Positions 7,923 through 16,841 are shown, counted from the stretch's first letter. The stretch: 64,000 nucleotides of DNA from Shewanella litorisediminis (GCF_016834455.1 NZ_CP069213.1:682501-746500); one strand, 5' to 3'. Notes: generated by a model from the letters alone, not told the origin. Program-made: numbers and translations.

Positions 7923-9179
7923 CTACAATCGTAGAGCCTTATCCTGAAACGACAGTATTGCCATCTGTCCCTGATCTTTAAGCTCCAGCTCCCGTATCTG
8001 GAAAGGCGCTTCCAGCCCGGATGCCTCAATCAAATCTCTGGACAGAAGCAGTGTCAGGCTGCCGCTTTCATCGAACCAGCGTGCTGCCGCACTGCTGTGA
8101 ATTGCCACTTCTCTGCCACTGCTGTCGGTTCCGGTGAGGACGGCCGAGAGAGCAAACCTGCCTGCCTCTGCCAGTTCCAGATTAAAGGTAACAGCCACCG
8201 GCGTCTTGCCTTGCCAATGCACCTGGGTCTCGGGCAACACACGGCCGCTGGGGACAAAGTGTTTGAACGCCGTTTTAATGGTGCGCTTTACATTCACCCC
8301 ATCGACTTGGCTGTGAACATCTATCAGCAATTCACTGAGCTCTGCGGCAGACTCAGGCATAAAGCCATCGGGCATGGCGGCGCTGAATGAGCCATTTTCC
8401 AGCGTCAGTTCAAGTGGTAATTCCTTTGCTCCCTGTCTGAGCCGGGCGTTGGCGGCGTTTAACTGGCCCAGCCCATCCAATGCAAGTGAACCTGCCAGGG
8501 ATTGCCCCAGGCTCAGGCCCATGGGGGCCGAGAGATGCAACAGCAGCGGGCTGCCTTTTTCCTTCACATTCACCAGATACTGACTGCGGGGATCAACGGC
8601 AGTTCGCGCCTTAAGGCGGTATTCACCGGCAGGGGCCGCGCTGGACAGCAAGAGCGCACTCGAATCGTCATTCATCCCCGCCGATGCCAGTGCGTCGGCA
8701 TTGGCCATGGAGCGCATCAGATCAGGCACCTGCGCGCCTTTGGGGGCTGAGAGCTCCAGTGAATTCGGTTCAATGGCCGGGGCATGGAACAAGGCGCCCG
8801 AGCTCATGTCAGCCCTCGGCGCCAGGCGAATGACAGCGCCGCCCTGGCTGATGGTCAGGGGAATGCCCTGATTCAGTGCATCGCCCGAGACAGTAAACCA
8901 ATATTCGTTACTGGCCACCGATTGGGTCTGTTGCAGTTGGCGGGGGTGGTATTCCCCGGACATTGGGGAGACAAATTGGATGTCATCCCGGCTGGTGTTA
9001 AGCCCCTGAGTAACAGGCCCCTGAACCTGGCTAAAGCCCATGTCACCTGCGGACAGCGGCGACACTTGCGCCACCTGTACACCCATGGCTTCGGCATTGT
9101 CTGAGCTGCTCTCTCCCTGACAGGCACTCAGCATCAATGACATCAATACCGCGGCGGCCAGTTTGTTGTGAGTCATCAT
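7923..9179 (-). CDS. Large lipoprotein of unknown function, next to a lipase
   Basis: 418 residues with a lipoprotein signal: the lipobox LSAC puts the lipidated cysteine at C20 when counted from the first of two adjacent ATGs. GGAGCG lies 6 bases before the ATG at 9179. The mature part is rich in beta-prone segments (for example EYRLKARTAV, TPVAVTFNLELAE) and looks like an extracytoplasmic beta-sandwich protein; no enzyme motif is visible. It starts 10 bp after the stop of the lipase gene, so the two form an operon. This suggests a surface partner or accessory factor for the lipase, but it is not a recognisable Lif foldase. Confidence 0.7.
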   Translation of the reverse strand: MMTHNKLAAAVLMSLMLSACQGESSSDNAEAMGVQVAQVSPLSAGDMGFSQVQGPVTQGLNTSRDDIQFVSPMSGEYHPRQLQQTQSVASNEYWFTVSGDALNQGIPLTISQGGAVIRLAPRADMSSGALFHAPAIEPNSLELSAPKGAQVPDLMRSMANADALASAGMNDDSSALLLSSAAPAGEYRLKARTAVDPRSQYLVNVKEKGSPLLLHLSAPMGLSLGQSLAGSLALDGLGQLNAANARLRQGAKELPLELTLENGSFSAAMPDGFMPESAAELSELLIDVHSQVDGVNVKRTIKTAFKHFVPSGRVLPETQVHWQGKTPVAVTFNLELAEAGRFALSAVLTGTDSSGREVAIHSSAAARWFDESGSLTLLLSRDLIEASGLEAPFQIRELELKDQGQMAILSFQDKALRL

Positions 9180-9189
9180 GGTCGCGCTC

Positions 9190-10047
9190 CTAAATACGAT
9201 TACGGATAAAGACGTCGAGACCGAAACAGGCCCGTCGACTCTGCTGATGGCTTAATGGCTCGCTACCCCAGGTTTTTTGCTTATCCCTGAACCAAACGGT
9301 ACCCGCGGCACTTTGGGAGCTGCACTCCAGAAAACCGTCTGAGCAATCGTCCAGCCAGTTTTGGGTGGTTTCGAGGGCAACCTGATTTTGGTAACCGCCG
9401 CAATAGCTGTCACTGTCCCAAATGGCAGAGTCCACATCTGATCCCACCACCACCTCAAAGGGTTTGCCGAGGGTTGGGCGTCCTGTGGTGCCCTTGAGCC
9501 AGTTGGCGTTGTAGTAAGACATCCAACTGACCTGCTGCTGTTTTACGGCATCGCTGCCATAGCCCAGCAGCCAGCCGAGGGTGGTTTCAAATACATTCCC
9601 CTCGGTTACGGCGTCGGCCAGCGGTGTTCCGCCGCTGGAGGGCGCCAGCGCGATGACTCGGGTGGTTACGTTGATGACCTTGGGGTAGCGGGCATCCCAG
9701 GTGGGATTGGACAATATCCAACGCACAACGTTGCCACCGTTGGAGTGGGTGAGCAGTACCAAATCGTTGATATTTTTACTGTCGATGAAACTGCCCAGCT
9801 GGCTGGAAAGGCAGCCGGCGGCGGCCTCATCCCACATATACTGGTCAAAATCGCAGTTGATGACTGCGTAGTTCGCGCTGCTTGGCAGACCCTGGCGGAC
9901 GGAATTGACAAATTCACTGGTCCAGTAGTCGTTAAGCGCATCGGTTTGATGACCTGTGCCATGAATAAAAGCTATTCCTGACGCGGCCAAACTCAGGGGG
10001 CTGACTGCAAACAGACCCAGAAGCATTAGCGTTTTGGCTGTCTTCAT
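9190..10047 (-). CDS. Secreted alpha/beta-hydrolase, lipase-like
   Basis: 285 residues from the ATG at 10047, selected because the earlier in-frame start is a TTG in front of the signal peptide (MKTAKTLMLLGLFAVSPLSL, cleavage near LAA). The nucleophile elbow is LLTHSNGGN with S102, a variant GxSxG in which the first Gly is His. An HGTGH motif at about 29-33 resembles the oxyanion-hole segment of bacterial lipases. Several cysteines (in INCDFD, AGCLS, SYCGG, DDCSDG, LECSS) suggest disulfides in a secreted enzyme. It leads a two-gene operon with the lipoprotein. A palindromic operator-like site lies about 97 bp upstream. Substrate unknown; esterase or triacylglycerol lipase is the family expectation. 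Confidence 0.75.
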   Translation of the reverse strand: MKTAKTLMLLGLFAVSPLSLAASGIAFIHGTGHQTDALNDYWTSEFVNSVRQGLPSSANYAVINCDFDQYMWDEAAAGCLSSQLGSFIDSKNINDLVLLTHSNGGNVVRWILSNPTWDARYPKVINVTTRVIALAPSSGGTPLADAVTEGNVFETTLGWLLGYGSDAVKQQQVSWMSYYNANWLKGTTGRPTLGKPFEVVVGSDVDSAIWDSDSYCGGYQNQVALETTQNWLDDCSDGFLECSSQSAAGTVWFRDKQKTWGSEPLSHQQSRRACFGLDVFIRNRI

Positions 10048-10142
10048 TTGTCTGATGTAATTATATGGTCTTGTTGAAACAGGTAGGACGTCCGACCTGC
10101 GCAATTAACCTATCGCTAACATTTTTTGGCTTGCAAGTCTTT

Positions 10143-10166
10143 TAAACGGTACGTCAGTACAGTTTA
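10143..10166. promoter_or_regulatory. Palindromic operator-like site upstream of the lipase
   Basis: TAAAC-G-GTAC-GTCA-GTAC-A-GTTTA is a 24-bp imperfect palindrome with 9 of 12 pairs matching. The size and symmetry are like operators of TetR-family repressors. No such regulator gene is adjacent. Confidence 0.4.
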
Positions 10167-10426
10167 GGGTAATGGCTCGATACACTGGTTTGGTGCTTTT
10201 GCTCTACATTGTTATCATTATGAAAAATAAGAATATCTATTCGGGTTGCTATTCTGCCCTGTTTTAAACTGTTCATAATAAAAACGGAATTTCTTTCAGT
10301 ATGAAATGCTGTATCTGTGGAGTGGTGCCAGGGAGGGGATGTCGGTGTTTGGTGCCATCATAACGAGGTGAGTCAGGCACGCATTCATCGGCGAGTTCAG
10401 TTAATTATGATTTTTTACTTCATAAA

Positions 10427-10468
10427 TTTTTAATAAATTCATACTGATAAGCTTGAATTTATTAAAAA
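10427..10468. repeat. 15-bp perfect inverted repeat upstream of aroG
   Basis: The arms 10427-10441 (TTTTTAATAAATTCA) and 10454-10468 are exact complements with a 12-base loop, ending 102 bp before aroG. The arms are almost pure A/T. It may be an operator or a cruciform/hairpin element; it does not match the TyrR box. Confidence 0.6.
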
Positions 10469-10570
10469 AGTATATCTTGATTGCCACGGGTCCGTTTAGT
10501 CGCTAAATTGACAGGGTCATAACAGATAGAGAGACACGTGATTTAACCCTTTCCGGAGCTTGCAAAACCT

Positions 10571-11629
10571 ATGTATTACCAAAATGATGACGTTCGTATT
10601 AATGAAGTAAAAGAATTGCTGCCACCTATCGCCATTCTCGAGCGATTTCCTGCAACAGAGAACGCATCTGCCACGGTTTTTAATGCCCGGAGTAATATTC
10701 ACAACTTGCTGGCAAAAAAAGACGATCGTCTGCTGGTGGTGATTGGCCCCTGTTCTATCCACGATCCGCAAGCGGCCCTGGAATACGGTCAGCGTTTGCT
10801 TGCCCTGAGAGAGCAATACCGCGACCAGCTGGAAGTGGTGATGCGCGTGTATTTTGAAAAACCCAGAACCACGGTTGGTTGGAAAGGTCTTATCAACGAT
10901 CCCTACATGGACAACAGCTTTAAGCTGAATGACGGCCTGCGCACGGCCCGTAAGCTGTTACTGGAACTTAACCATATGGGCATGCCTACTGCGGGTGAGT
11001 TTCTCGATATGATCACGCCCCAGTATGTTGCCGATCTGATGTGTTGGGGCGCTATTGGAGCCCGTACCACAGAGTCTCAGGTACATCGCGAGCTGGCATC
11101 AGGTCTTTCTTGCCCGGTAGGGTTTAAAAACGGTACCGACGGTACTATCAAAATAGCCATCGATGCCATTGGCGCTGCGGCTGCGCCCCATCATTTTCTG
11201 TCAGTAACCAAGTTTGGACATTCGGCTATCGTGTCCACCAAAGGTAATCCGGACTGCCACATTATTCTTCGCGGTGGGCGTGAACCCAATTACAGCAGTG
11301 AGCATGTGGCCAGGATCCAGACGCAGTTGTTAAGTGCAGGATTGCCGGACAATGTGATGATTGACTTCAGCCATGCCAACAGCAGCAAAGAGTTTACCCG
11401 ACAAATGGTGGTGGCCGATGATGTTGCCAGTCAGCTTGCCGAGGGTAACAAAGGGATTTTTGGCGTGATGGTTGAGAGTCATCTGAATGAAGGTCGTCAG
11501 GATCATGTGCCCGGCGTGCCGCTGGAATATGGCAAAAGCGTGACTGATGCCTGCCTCGGCTGGGATGATAGCGCTAAACTGCTGGCCACCCTTAATCATG
11601 CAGTATTGGCAAGGCGAAATCGCAGCTGA
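10571..11629 (+). CDS. aroG: 3-deoxy-7-phosphoheptulonate (DAHP) synthase, class I
   Basis: Condenses phosphoenolpyruvate and erythrose 4-phosphate in the first step of aromatic amino acid synthesis. The 352-residue protein has the standard class I length. Its N-terminus (MYYQNDDVRINEVKELLPP) closely follows E. coli AroG, the phenylalanine-sensitive form, and the PEP-binding VVIGPCSIHDP is intact. KNGTDG and the metal-site histidine in VDFSHANSS-like IDFSHANSS are present. The AroG assignment over AroF/AroH rests on N-terminal resemblance, since the feedback residues were not checked individually. It is monocistronic with its own terminator. Confidence 0.92.
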   Translation: MYYQNDDVRINEVKELLPPIAILERFPATENASATVFNARSNIHNLLAKKDDRLLVVIGPCSIHDPQAALEYGQRLLALREQYRDQLEVVMRVYFEKPRTTVGWKGLINDPYMDNSFKLNDGLRTARKLLLELNHMGMPTAGEFLDMITPQYVADLMCWGAIGARTTESQVHRELASGLSCPVGFKNGTDGTIKIAIDAIGAAAAPHHFLSVTKFGHSAIVSTKGNPDCHIILRGGREPNYSSEHVARIQTQLLSAGLPDNVMIDFSHANSSKEFTRQMVVADDVASQLAEGNKGIFGVMVESHLNEGRQDHVPGVPLEYGKSVTDACLGWDDSAKLLATLNHAVLARRNRS

Positions 11630-11643
11630 TTTAGCGGATATCA

Positions 11644-11672
11644 AAAAGGCGCCTGAGGCGCCTTTTCTTTTA
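11644..11672 (+). terminator. Terminator of aroG
   Basis: AAAAGGCGCC-TGA-GGCGCCTTTT stem-loop followed by CTTTT, 14 bp after the stop; the same stem can also stop the converging small gene. Confidence 0.9.
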
Positions 11673-11673
11673 C

Positions 11674-11850
11674 TTACTTTTTCAGGTTTTGCGCCAAGTA
11701 CTCATTGGCCTTGGCCAGGCTGCCAAAAGAATTTATCAGATTTCGACGTCCCTTTTCCTGAAGCTCCGGATTGCCTGATTCCATCATCATCCATACCCAG
11801 GTTTGGATCAAAGTGAGCGGTGGGTATTGAACTTGTGCAGAATCTAACAT
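11674..11850 (-). CDS. Small protein (58 residues) of unknown function
   Basis: The minus strand from the ATG at 11850 encodes MLDSAQVQYPPLTLIQTWVW and 38 more residues, ending in EYLAQNLKK. An AAGGGCG ribosome binding site stands 5 bases before the ATG. The composition is that of a soluble, mostly helical protein (three consecutive Met, then NPELQEKGRRNLINSFGSL), and it ends right at the shared terminator with aroG, which is typical of a real gene. I do not recognise a family. Confidence 0.65.
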   Translation of the reverse strand: MLDSAQVQYPPLTLIQTWVWMMMESGNPELQEKGRRNLINSFGSLAKANEYLAQNLKK

Positions 11851-12237
11851 AAATCGCCCTTAAGTTATTGTATTTTACAGAAATGAATTCTGAACACTCA
11901 TGGCCGGCCAAGTAGAACATGCCAGGTCGGACAGTAAGGTGGTCACAGATTAGCAAATTCTTTTTTCTTGTATAACCTCGTAGACGCTTTCAGGCGAAAA
12001 AAATCGACTTCGTTAGTAATAAAGCGCTATCAAAATGATATTTTGGTAAGTCTAAAGACTGAGTTAAATGTAGCTTTAATGGAATGAAGTACTATTATTT
12101 TGCCATTGTAGATGCAGCCAAAGATGTCGCCTGTCAGCCCTCTGCTCAAGAATTATGGTGAGTTTGCCAACAACAAGACGTTCAAACCCGTTTGGGGATG
12201 ATAGAATCCCTCTCAAACTCTCACTCGTCTTATTCCT
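11851..12237. other. Intergenic region, no gene seen
   Basis: 387 bp between a small minus-strand gene and the ABC exporter gene. AT-rich in the middle; a GATAGAAT -10-like element near 12200 could serve the exporter. A 25-codon frame at 12084 lacks good signals. Confidence 0.5.
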
Positions 12238-14022
12238 ATGCGCCCAACAGCCTATTTTGAAGGCCCCATCGAAAAGCTGAACTGGAAAGTACTTGGCCTT
12301 CTATGGCCTTATTTGCTTGAGTTTAAAGGACGTATTTTACTTGCGCTGCTCTGCTTGCTGATTGCCAAGCTGGCGAGCGTAGGCATGCCCTTTTTGTTGA
12401 AGGGGTTGGTTGATGGGTTGGATGCAGGCAGGAACCAGGCCTTGGTTGCCGTGCCATTGGGGTTGGTGCTGGCGTACGGTGGAGCCCGATTGCTGATGTC
12501 CATCACCGGGGAAATCCGCGACACCCTGTTTGGTCGTGTCACCGAGCGGGCTATCCGGCGATTGGGACTGGCGGTGTTTGATCATTTGCACCGCCTTGAT
12601 CTGGACTTTCACCTCGAGCGGCGTACCGGCGGCCTGTCCAGAGACATTGAGAGGGGCACCAGTGGCGTCAGTTTTCTGATGCGTTTTATGGTGTTCAACA
12701 TAGTGCCGACCCTGCTGGAAATCGCCTTGGTGGTGGGCATCTTTTTCGTTAAGTACGGCTGGCAGTTCGCCGGTATCACGCTGGTTTCTGTCATCCTCTA
12801 TATTGGCTTCAGCGTGGTAGCCACCGAGTGGCGTACCGAATATGTGCGCCAGGCCGCCAAAGCCGATTCAATTTCCAATACCCGCGCCATCGACAGCCTG
12901 CTGAACTACGAAACTGTGAAGTATTTTAACAACGAACGCTTCGAGTCGGCTCACTACGATAAGGCGTTGGAGGCATGGGAAACGGCGAAGCGGAATAACC
13001 GCCTGTCACTGTTTGCCCTCAACGGGGGGCAGGCATTGATTATTGCCGTTGCCATGACCGCCATGATGGCTCTCGCGGCCAAGCATGTGACTGAAAGCCA
13101 GATGACACTGGGCGATTTCGTTTTGATCAATGCCTTTATGATGCAGCTGTTTATGCCGCTGAACTTCTTGGGTTTTGTTTACCGGGAGATCCGCGGCGCA
13201 CTGGCTAATATCGAGCGGATGTTTGGGCTGCTGGACAAAACCCCGCGCATCGAAGACAAGGCTGATGCCGTGAATTTTGACTGCCAGCGGGGGGAAATCC
13301 GTTTTGAGCAGGTTAACTTCAGCTACGATGAGCGCACTATTTTATCGGATGTCAGCTTCACAGTGGCTCCCGGTGAAAAGGTGGCTGTTGTGGGTGACAG
13401 CGGTGCCGGCAAATCCACCCTGATAAAGCTGTTGTTTAGGTTTTATGACGTCGATTCAGGGCGGATCTGCATCGATGATACAGACCTTCGGGACATGACC
13501 CAGGACAGCCTGAGAAAAGCCATTGCGATAGTGCCCCAGGATACAGTGCTGTTTAACGATTCCTTGCTGGAAAATATCCGCTACGGCCGCCCGGATGCCA
13601 GTGATGAAGAAGTGCGCGCTGTCATCCGTCATGCGCATCTTGCAGATTTTGTGGCGGCGCTGCCATCCGGTTGGGACACCAAGGTGGGGGAGCGTGGGCT
13701 TAAACTTTCCGGTGGAGAAAAGCAGCGGGTCGCCATTGCCAGAGCCATGCTCAAAGGCTCTCCTATCCTGGTGTTTGATGAAGCAACCTCATCACTGGAC
13801 AGCCGTGCCGAAAAGGCCATATTGGATGCCCTGAAAGAAGTGGCAACCGGACACACCAGTTTGGTCGTCGCCCATCGGCTTTCGACCATAGTGGATGCCG
13901 ACCGCATTTTGGTGCTCAGTCATGGGCGCATTGCCGAGCAGGGCACCCACCAACAATTGCTTGCAATGGACGGCCTTTACGCCAGGCTTTGGCACATTCA
14001 GCATGAGCAAAAGATGAAGTGA
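12238..14022 (+). CDS. ABC exporter of the Atm1/heavy-metal-tolerance type (fused membrane and ATPase domains)
   Basis: 594 residues: a six-helix membrane domain (about 20-310), then an ATPase domain with Walker A GDSGAGKST at 386-394, signature LSGGEKQR at 490-497, Walker B ILVFDEATSSLD, and the H-loop VAHRLST. Bacterial Atm1 homologues export glutathione conjugates or metal complexes and act as homodimers. The membrane part retains the NYETVKYFNNE stretch, which is characteristic of the Atm1 family and lines the glutathione site. It is apparently monocistronic; the next gene starts 68 bp later. The substrate is inferred from the family. Confidence 0.88.
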   Translation: MRPTAYFEGPIEKLNWKVLGLLWPYLLEFKGRILLALLCLLIAKLASVGMPFLLKGLVDGLDAGRNQALVAVPLGLVLAYGGARLLMSITGEIRDTLFGRVTERAIRRLGLAVFDHLHRLDLDFHLERRTGGLSRDIERGTSGVSFLMRFMVFNIVPTLLEIALVVGIFFVKYGWQFAGITLVSVILYIGFSVVATEWRTEYVRQAAKADSISNTRAIDSLLNYETVKYFNNERFESAHYDKALEAWETAKRNNRLSLFALNGGQALIIAVAMTAMMALAAKHVTESQMTLGDFVLINAFMMQLFMPLNFLGFVYREIRGALANIERMFGLLDKTPRIEDKADAVNFDCQRGEIRFEQVNFSYDERTILSDVSFTVAPGEKVAVVGDSGAGKSTLIKLLFRFYDVDSGRICIDDTDLRDMTQDSLRKAIAIVPQDTVLFNDSLLENIRYGRPDASDEEVRAVIRHAHLADFVAALPSGWDTKVGERGLKLSGGEKQRVAIARAMLKGSPILVFDEATSSLDSRAEKAILDALKEVATGHTSLVVAHRLSTIVDADRILVLSHGRIAEQGTHQQLLAMDGLYARLWHIQHEQKMK

Positions 14023-14090
14023 AGTTCAGGTGTGATTCAGCAAAGCGCTCGCATAATCCTAAAAACGATAAAAATTGTCACGGAGTCGCT

Positions 14091-14351
14091 ATGAAAAACA
14101 TCGCTTTGCTGGTCAATTTGGAAGGTATGAACGAAAAAGTCACCACCGACTGGAACGCAGTTTCGGCGACCTTGAAAAAGCGTCAGGTGACTCATGAAGC
14201 GCTGGTGGATATCTATGCGCAGCTCTGTGCGGGGCTTAAGGTGTCGACACGGGGATTGACACTGGCCAAGCTGAACACGGATATGGTGTTGGACAATGTG
14301 ATCCGCAGCGCCAACGCTGGTAACCAGCCTTCGGCAGGCTTTTACGGTTAG
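14091..14351 (+). CDS. Small hypothetical protein
   Basis: 86 residues from the ATG at 14091, preceded by CGGAG at the right spacing; an in-frame upstream extension to 14019 overlaps the ABC gene and lacks a site. The sequence (MKNIALLVNLEGMNEKVTTD) has no signal peptide or membrane segment and looks like a small soluble alpha/beta protein. I do not recognise a family. It is convergent with a short cysteine-containing gene, 6 bp between their stops. Confidence 0.65.
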   Translation: MKNIALLVNLEGMNEKVTTDWNAVSATLKKRQVTHEALVDIYAQLCAGLKVSTRGLTLAKLNTDMVLDNVIRSANAGNQPSAGFYG

Positions 14352-14357
14352 GGCTAC

Positions 14358-14549
14358 TTACTTTGAGGATGGAGGTTTACGCCATCCCTCACACAGCAAC
14401 GGCAAATGCTTTTCCCCGTCGGCAGGCGCCAATCGAATGATGCGTCCATCCCTGAAACAGAGTTGTTCTCCTTCAATCTCGGTCAATCTGTCGCAGTTCT
14501 GACAACTGGTACTGCGAGGTTTGGCCTCGGGTATGTTTGGCTTATTCAC
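14358..14549 (-). CDS. Small protein with a possible zinc site
   Basis: 63 residues from a GTG at 14549; AGGA lies about 9 bases upstream and no ATG is available in frame. Four cysteines are present: C16 and C19 in SCQNCD, one in QLCFRDG and one in LLCEGW. This spacing could make a small zinc site. The remainder is short and charged. Family unknown; a real gene is likely from the coding bias and tight convergent packing with the preceding gene. Confidence 0.55.
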   Translation of the reverse strand: MNKPNIPEAKPRSTSCQNCDRLTEIEGEQLCFRDGRIIRLAPADGEKHLPLLCEGWRKPPSSK

Positions 14550-14785
14550 TATCCGGATCCTGAGCTTTAAATGGTTGATCCAGTCCCCACTTTACTCCTT
14601 AAGTGTTAACTGAATCAATATTTGGGCGGCCATTATACTCAAGGCTGGTTAAGTTTAAATTAAAACTTAAGTCGAGTGTGTACCCCGTTGCTTTCTCGCA
14701 ACACCAGGGCGACTTTTTATTAAAGTTGTACAAAAATTATCCGATACAGAGGTTAAGTAGGCTTGTGCCAGTATCGAGGTAACCC

Positions 14786-15394
14786 ATGGAAATTCGCCCA
14801 TCCCAACCCAATCACGGCGCCACAGTGTCTCAAGTGGCAAAAGACAAGAGCCCTGGAACCGGCAAAAATCATGGTGAGAGTGTTGCCGTGGTTGCCAGCC
14901 AAAAGACAGCAGCACACTCCAGCCGTGCCTTGATGAACGCAGCGATACTCTCTGCGCAGCAGGAGGTTAACTTAAGTGCTGCCAACGAACCCATGGTGTT
15001 ACTTTATCGCGCCGCGATTGAGGCTATCAATGAACAGCTGGCGCCTACACAGGGCGAGCAGGCCATTGAGCGCCTCGCCGAGGAAGGCGTTGATACTTCT
15101 CCGGAAGCCACAGCGGGCAGAATAGTCGATTTTGCGACCCAGTTCTTCAGCGTCTATCAATCACAAAATAGCAGTCAGTCTTTCGAGCAGCAGTTGGAAG
15201 GTTTTATGGGAGTGATAGGCGGTGCTATCGACCAGGGCTTTAAAGAGGCCAGAGATATACTGGATGGCCTGAAGGTTCTGGAAGGCGATATCGCCGCCGG
15301 AGTTGATAAGACCTACGACCTGGTACAGCAAGGGTTGAAGGATTTTGCCGAGAGAATGAATCCACAACATCATGAAGAGAGCACAGCAGGATAA
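14786..15394 (+). CDS. DUF5610 domain protein
   Basis: 202 residues: a low-complexity Ser/Thr/Ala/His-rich N-terminus to about residue 50, then a helical domain with RIVDFATQFFSVYQSQN and the segment FMGVIGGAIDQGFKEARDIL. This pattern matches DUF5610, a domain of unknown function found in Shewanella and Vibrio, often with glycine-rich helices. There is no signal peptide. It starts 14 bp after GAGGTAACC, a modest ribosome binding site. It stands alone between a small minus-strand gene and fpr. Confidence 0.7.
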   Translation: MEIRPSQPNHGATVSQVAKDKSPGTGKNHGESVAVVASQKTAAHSSRALMNAAILSAQQEVNLSAANEPMVLLYRAAIEAINEQLAPTQGEQAIERLAEEGVDTSPEATAGRIVDFATQFFSVYQSQNSSQSFEQQLEGFMGVIGGAIDQGFKEARDILDGLKVLEGDIAAGVDKTYDLVQQGLKDFAERMNPQHHEESTAG

Positions 15395-15473
15395 ACGTCT
15401 CCATTAAAAAGGGTTTTTATTTTCTCCTCCCTTGCTTATGCTGGAACTGCAGCCACAAAGTAGGGGAGGCGAC

Positions 15474-16220
15474 ATGTGGGTTGAAGGCCGGGTGTTGCAA
15501 AGAAGGGATTGGACCGACAAGCTGTTCAGTCTCAAGATTGATGCCAAAATAGCGCCCTTTATCGCGGGCCAGTTTATCAAACTCAGTTTACCCAGCGAGG
15601 ACAAGCGCATAGCAAGGGCTTACTCGCTGGTTAACCCTCCCGGAACAGACTATATCGAGGTGCTGGCCGTTGCCGTTGAAGAAGGCGAGTTGTCCCCAAG
15701 GTTGCAGGACTTAAGCCCTGGTGATGTGCTTCAAGTTTCTGCCAGTGCGACCGGCTTTTTAACCCTGAGTGAATTACCCGACTCTCCCGTCGAAGGGCGT
15801 CAGCTGTGGATGCTGGCCACAGGTACCGCCGTCGGCCCCTTTATTTCCATGCTGGGCACAGCAGAGCCTTGGGAAAGGTTCGAACATCTGGTGCTCGTTT
15901 ATGGAGTTCGCCGGGCTGAGGATTTGGCCTATCTCGATGAGTTGCAAGCCCTGGCAGCGAGCAGGCCAAGGCTTCAGCTTATCTTATCCGTTACCCGCGA
16001 AACAGTACCCGGTGCCTTGCACAAAAGGATCCCCGATGCGCTGGCGTCCGGTGAGCTGGAGGCCGTGAGCGGCCTTACATTGTCTGCAGAGCATTCTCAG
16101 GTAATGATTTGTGGTAATCCTGAGATGGTTGCAGGTACGCAGGCGTTATTACTCGAACGCGGTCTTTGTAAAAACCTTCGCCGGACGCCAGGGCAAATCA
16201 CCGTTGAAAAATATTGGTAA
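15474..16220 (+). CDS. fpr: Ferredoxin (flavodoxin)-NADP+ reductase
   Basis: FAD enzyme that moves electrons between NADPH and ferredoxin or flavodoxin, supporting Fe-S synthesis and oxidative-stress defence. 248 residues from the ATG at 15474, chosen for the GGGGAGG site 5 bases upstream (the frame opens earlier). FAD-binding RAYSLVNPP is at about 43-51, the NADP-binding LATGTAVGPFISML follows at about 115-128, and the C-terminus ends in a tyrosine-tryptophan (VEKYW), as in subclass IIA bacterial Fpr. It is followed after 18 bp by a GST gene, possibly co-transcribed. Confidence 0.92.
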   Translation: MWVEGRVLQRRDWTDKLFSLKIDAKIAPFIAGQFIKLSLPSEDKRIARAYSLVNPPGTDYIEVLAVAVEEGELSPRLQDLSPGDVLQVSASATGFLTLSELPDSPVEGRQLWMLATGTAVGPFISMLGTAEPWERFEHLVLVYGVRRAEDLAYLDELQALAASRPRLQLILSVTRETVPGALHKRIPDALASGELEAVSGLTLSAEHSQVMICGNPEMVAGTQALLLERGLCKNLRRTPGQITVEKYW

Positions 16221-16238
16221 ATACACAAGGAATTCCCC

Positions 16239-16841
16239 ATGAAGCTTTTATGTTCTGCACCTTCGCCTTATTCCCGCATGGTTCGAATCCTGGTGCGCTA
16301 TCTGGAATTGGATGTCGAAGAGCTGAACACAAATCCATTGGAAAATGGCGATACCTTGCTTAGTGCCAATCCGTTGGGACAGATCCCCTGCCTGTTTCTG
16401 AACGATGGTTCTGCCTTGTACGACAGTGAAGTGATCTGTCGCTACCTTGATGCGACCTATGCCAGGAGCCAGCTGTTTGGTGAGTCCGGTTTGGATTGGC
16501 ATGCCCAGTGCCAGTTTTCCCTGTTAAAAGGCCTTATCGACAGTGCCGTAAAGCTGCGGCAGGAACAGATGCGGGAAGAAGAGGGGGTGCGCTCTGCGTT
16601 TTGGACGTCCCGTTTCGAGCAGGCGTTGCTGAGGGGAATTCGTGAGCTGGAACGTCAGGGAGCCGGGAGTTCAGATCGTATCAATGCCCGGAGTATAGCG
16701 TTGGTGTGTTTACTGGATTATATGGATTACCGGCATCCGGCACTGGAGTGGCGCAATCTTGCTCCGGCGCTGGCACTTTGGTTTGAAGAGGTGCGTGAAC
16801 TGCCAATATTCCGTGAAACCCGCCCGGATAAAGCCTGTTAA
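16239..16841 (+). CDS. Glutathione S-transferase family protein
   Basis: 200 residues with an N-terminal thioredoxin-like domain (MKLLCSAPSPYSRMVRIL, serine-containing active-site loop; NPLGQIPCL with the cis-proline; SEVICRYLD glutathione-binding segment) and a C-terminal helical domain. It resembles YibF-type GSTs. The substrate is unknown. It starts 18 bp after fpr with an AAGGAA site. Its TAA stop overlaps the TAA of the convergent membrane-protein gene across a palindromic TTAA. Confidence 0.85.
   Translation: MKLLCSAPSPYSRMVRILVRYLELDVEELNTNPLENGDTLLSANPLGQIPCLFLNDGSALYDSEVICRYLDATYARSQLFGESGLDWHAQCQFSLLKGLIDSAVKLRQEQMREEEGVRSAFWTSRFEQALLRGIRELERQGAGSSDRINARSIALVCLLDYMDYRHPALEWRNLAPALALWFEEVRELPIFRETRPDKAC

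Larger units (their letters stand above)
10048..10570. other. Divergent regulatory region between lipase and aroG
   Basis: 523 bp without a convincing gene. It contains the palindrome at 10144-10165 and the long inverted repeat at 10427-10468, described separately. A 20-codon cysteine-rich reading frame at 10301-10363 lacks a ribosome binding site and is not called. Confidence 0.6.

Noticed and set aside
10206..10225. Fur-like ATTGTTATCATTATGA sequence
   Set aside because: Only partial match and not symmetric, in contrast to the perfect site at 17527.
10301..10363. Cysteine-rich 20-codon frame upstream of aroG
   Set aside because: Looks like a leader peptide but has no ribosome site, and its residues (Cys) do not fit control of aromatic synthesis.
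12084..12161. 25-codon frame starting MKYYYFAIVD
   Set aside because: Weak ribosome site and no evidence beyond an open frame.
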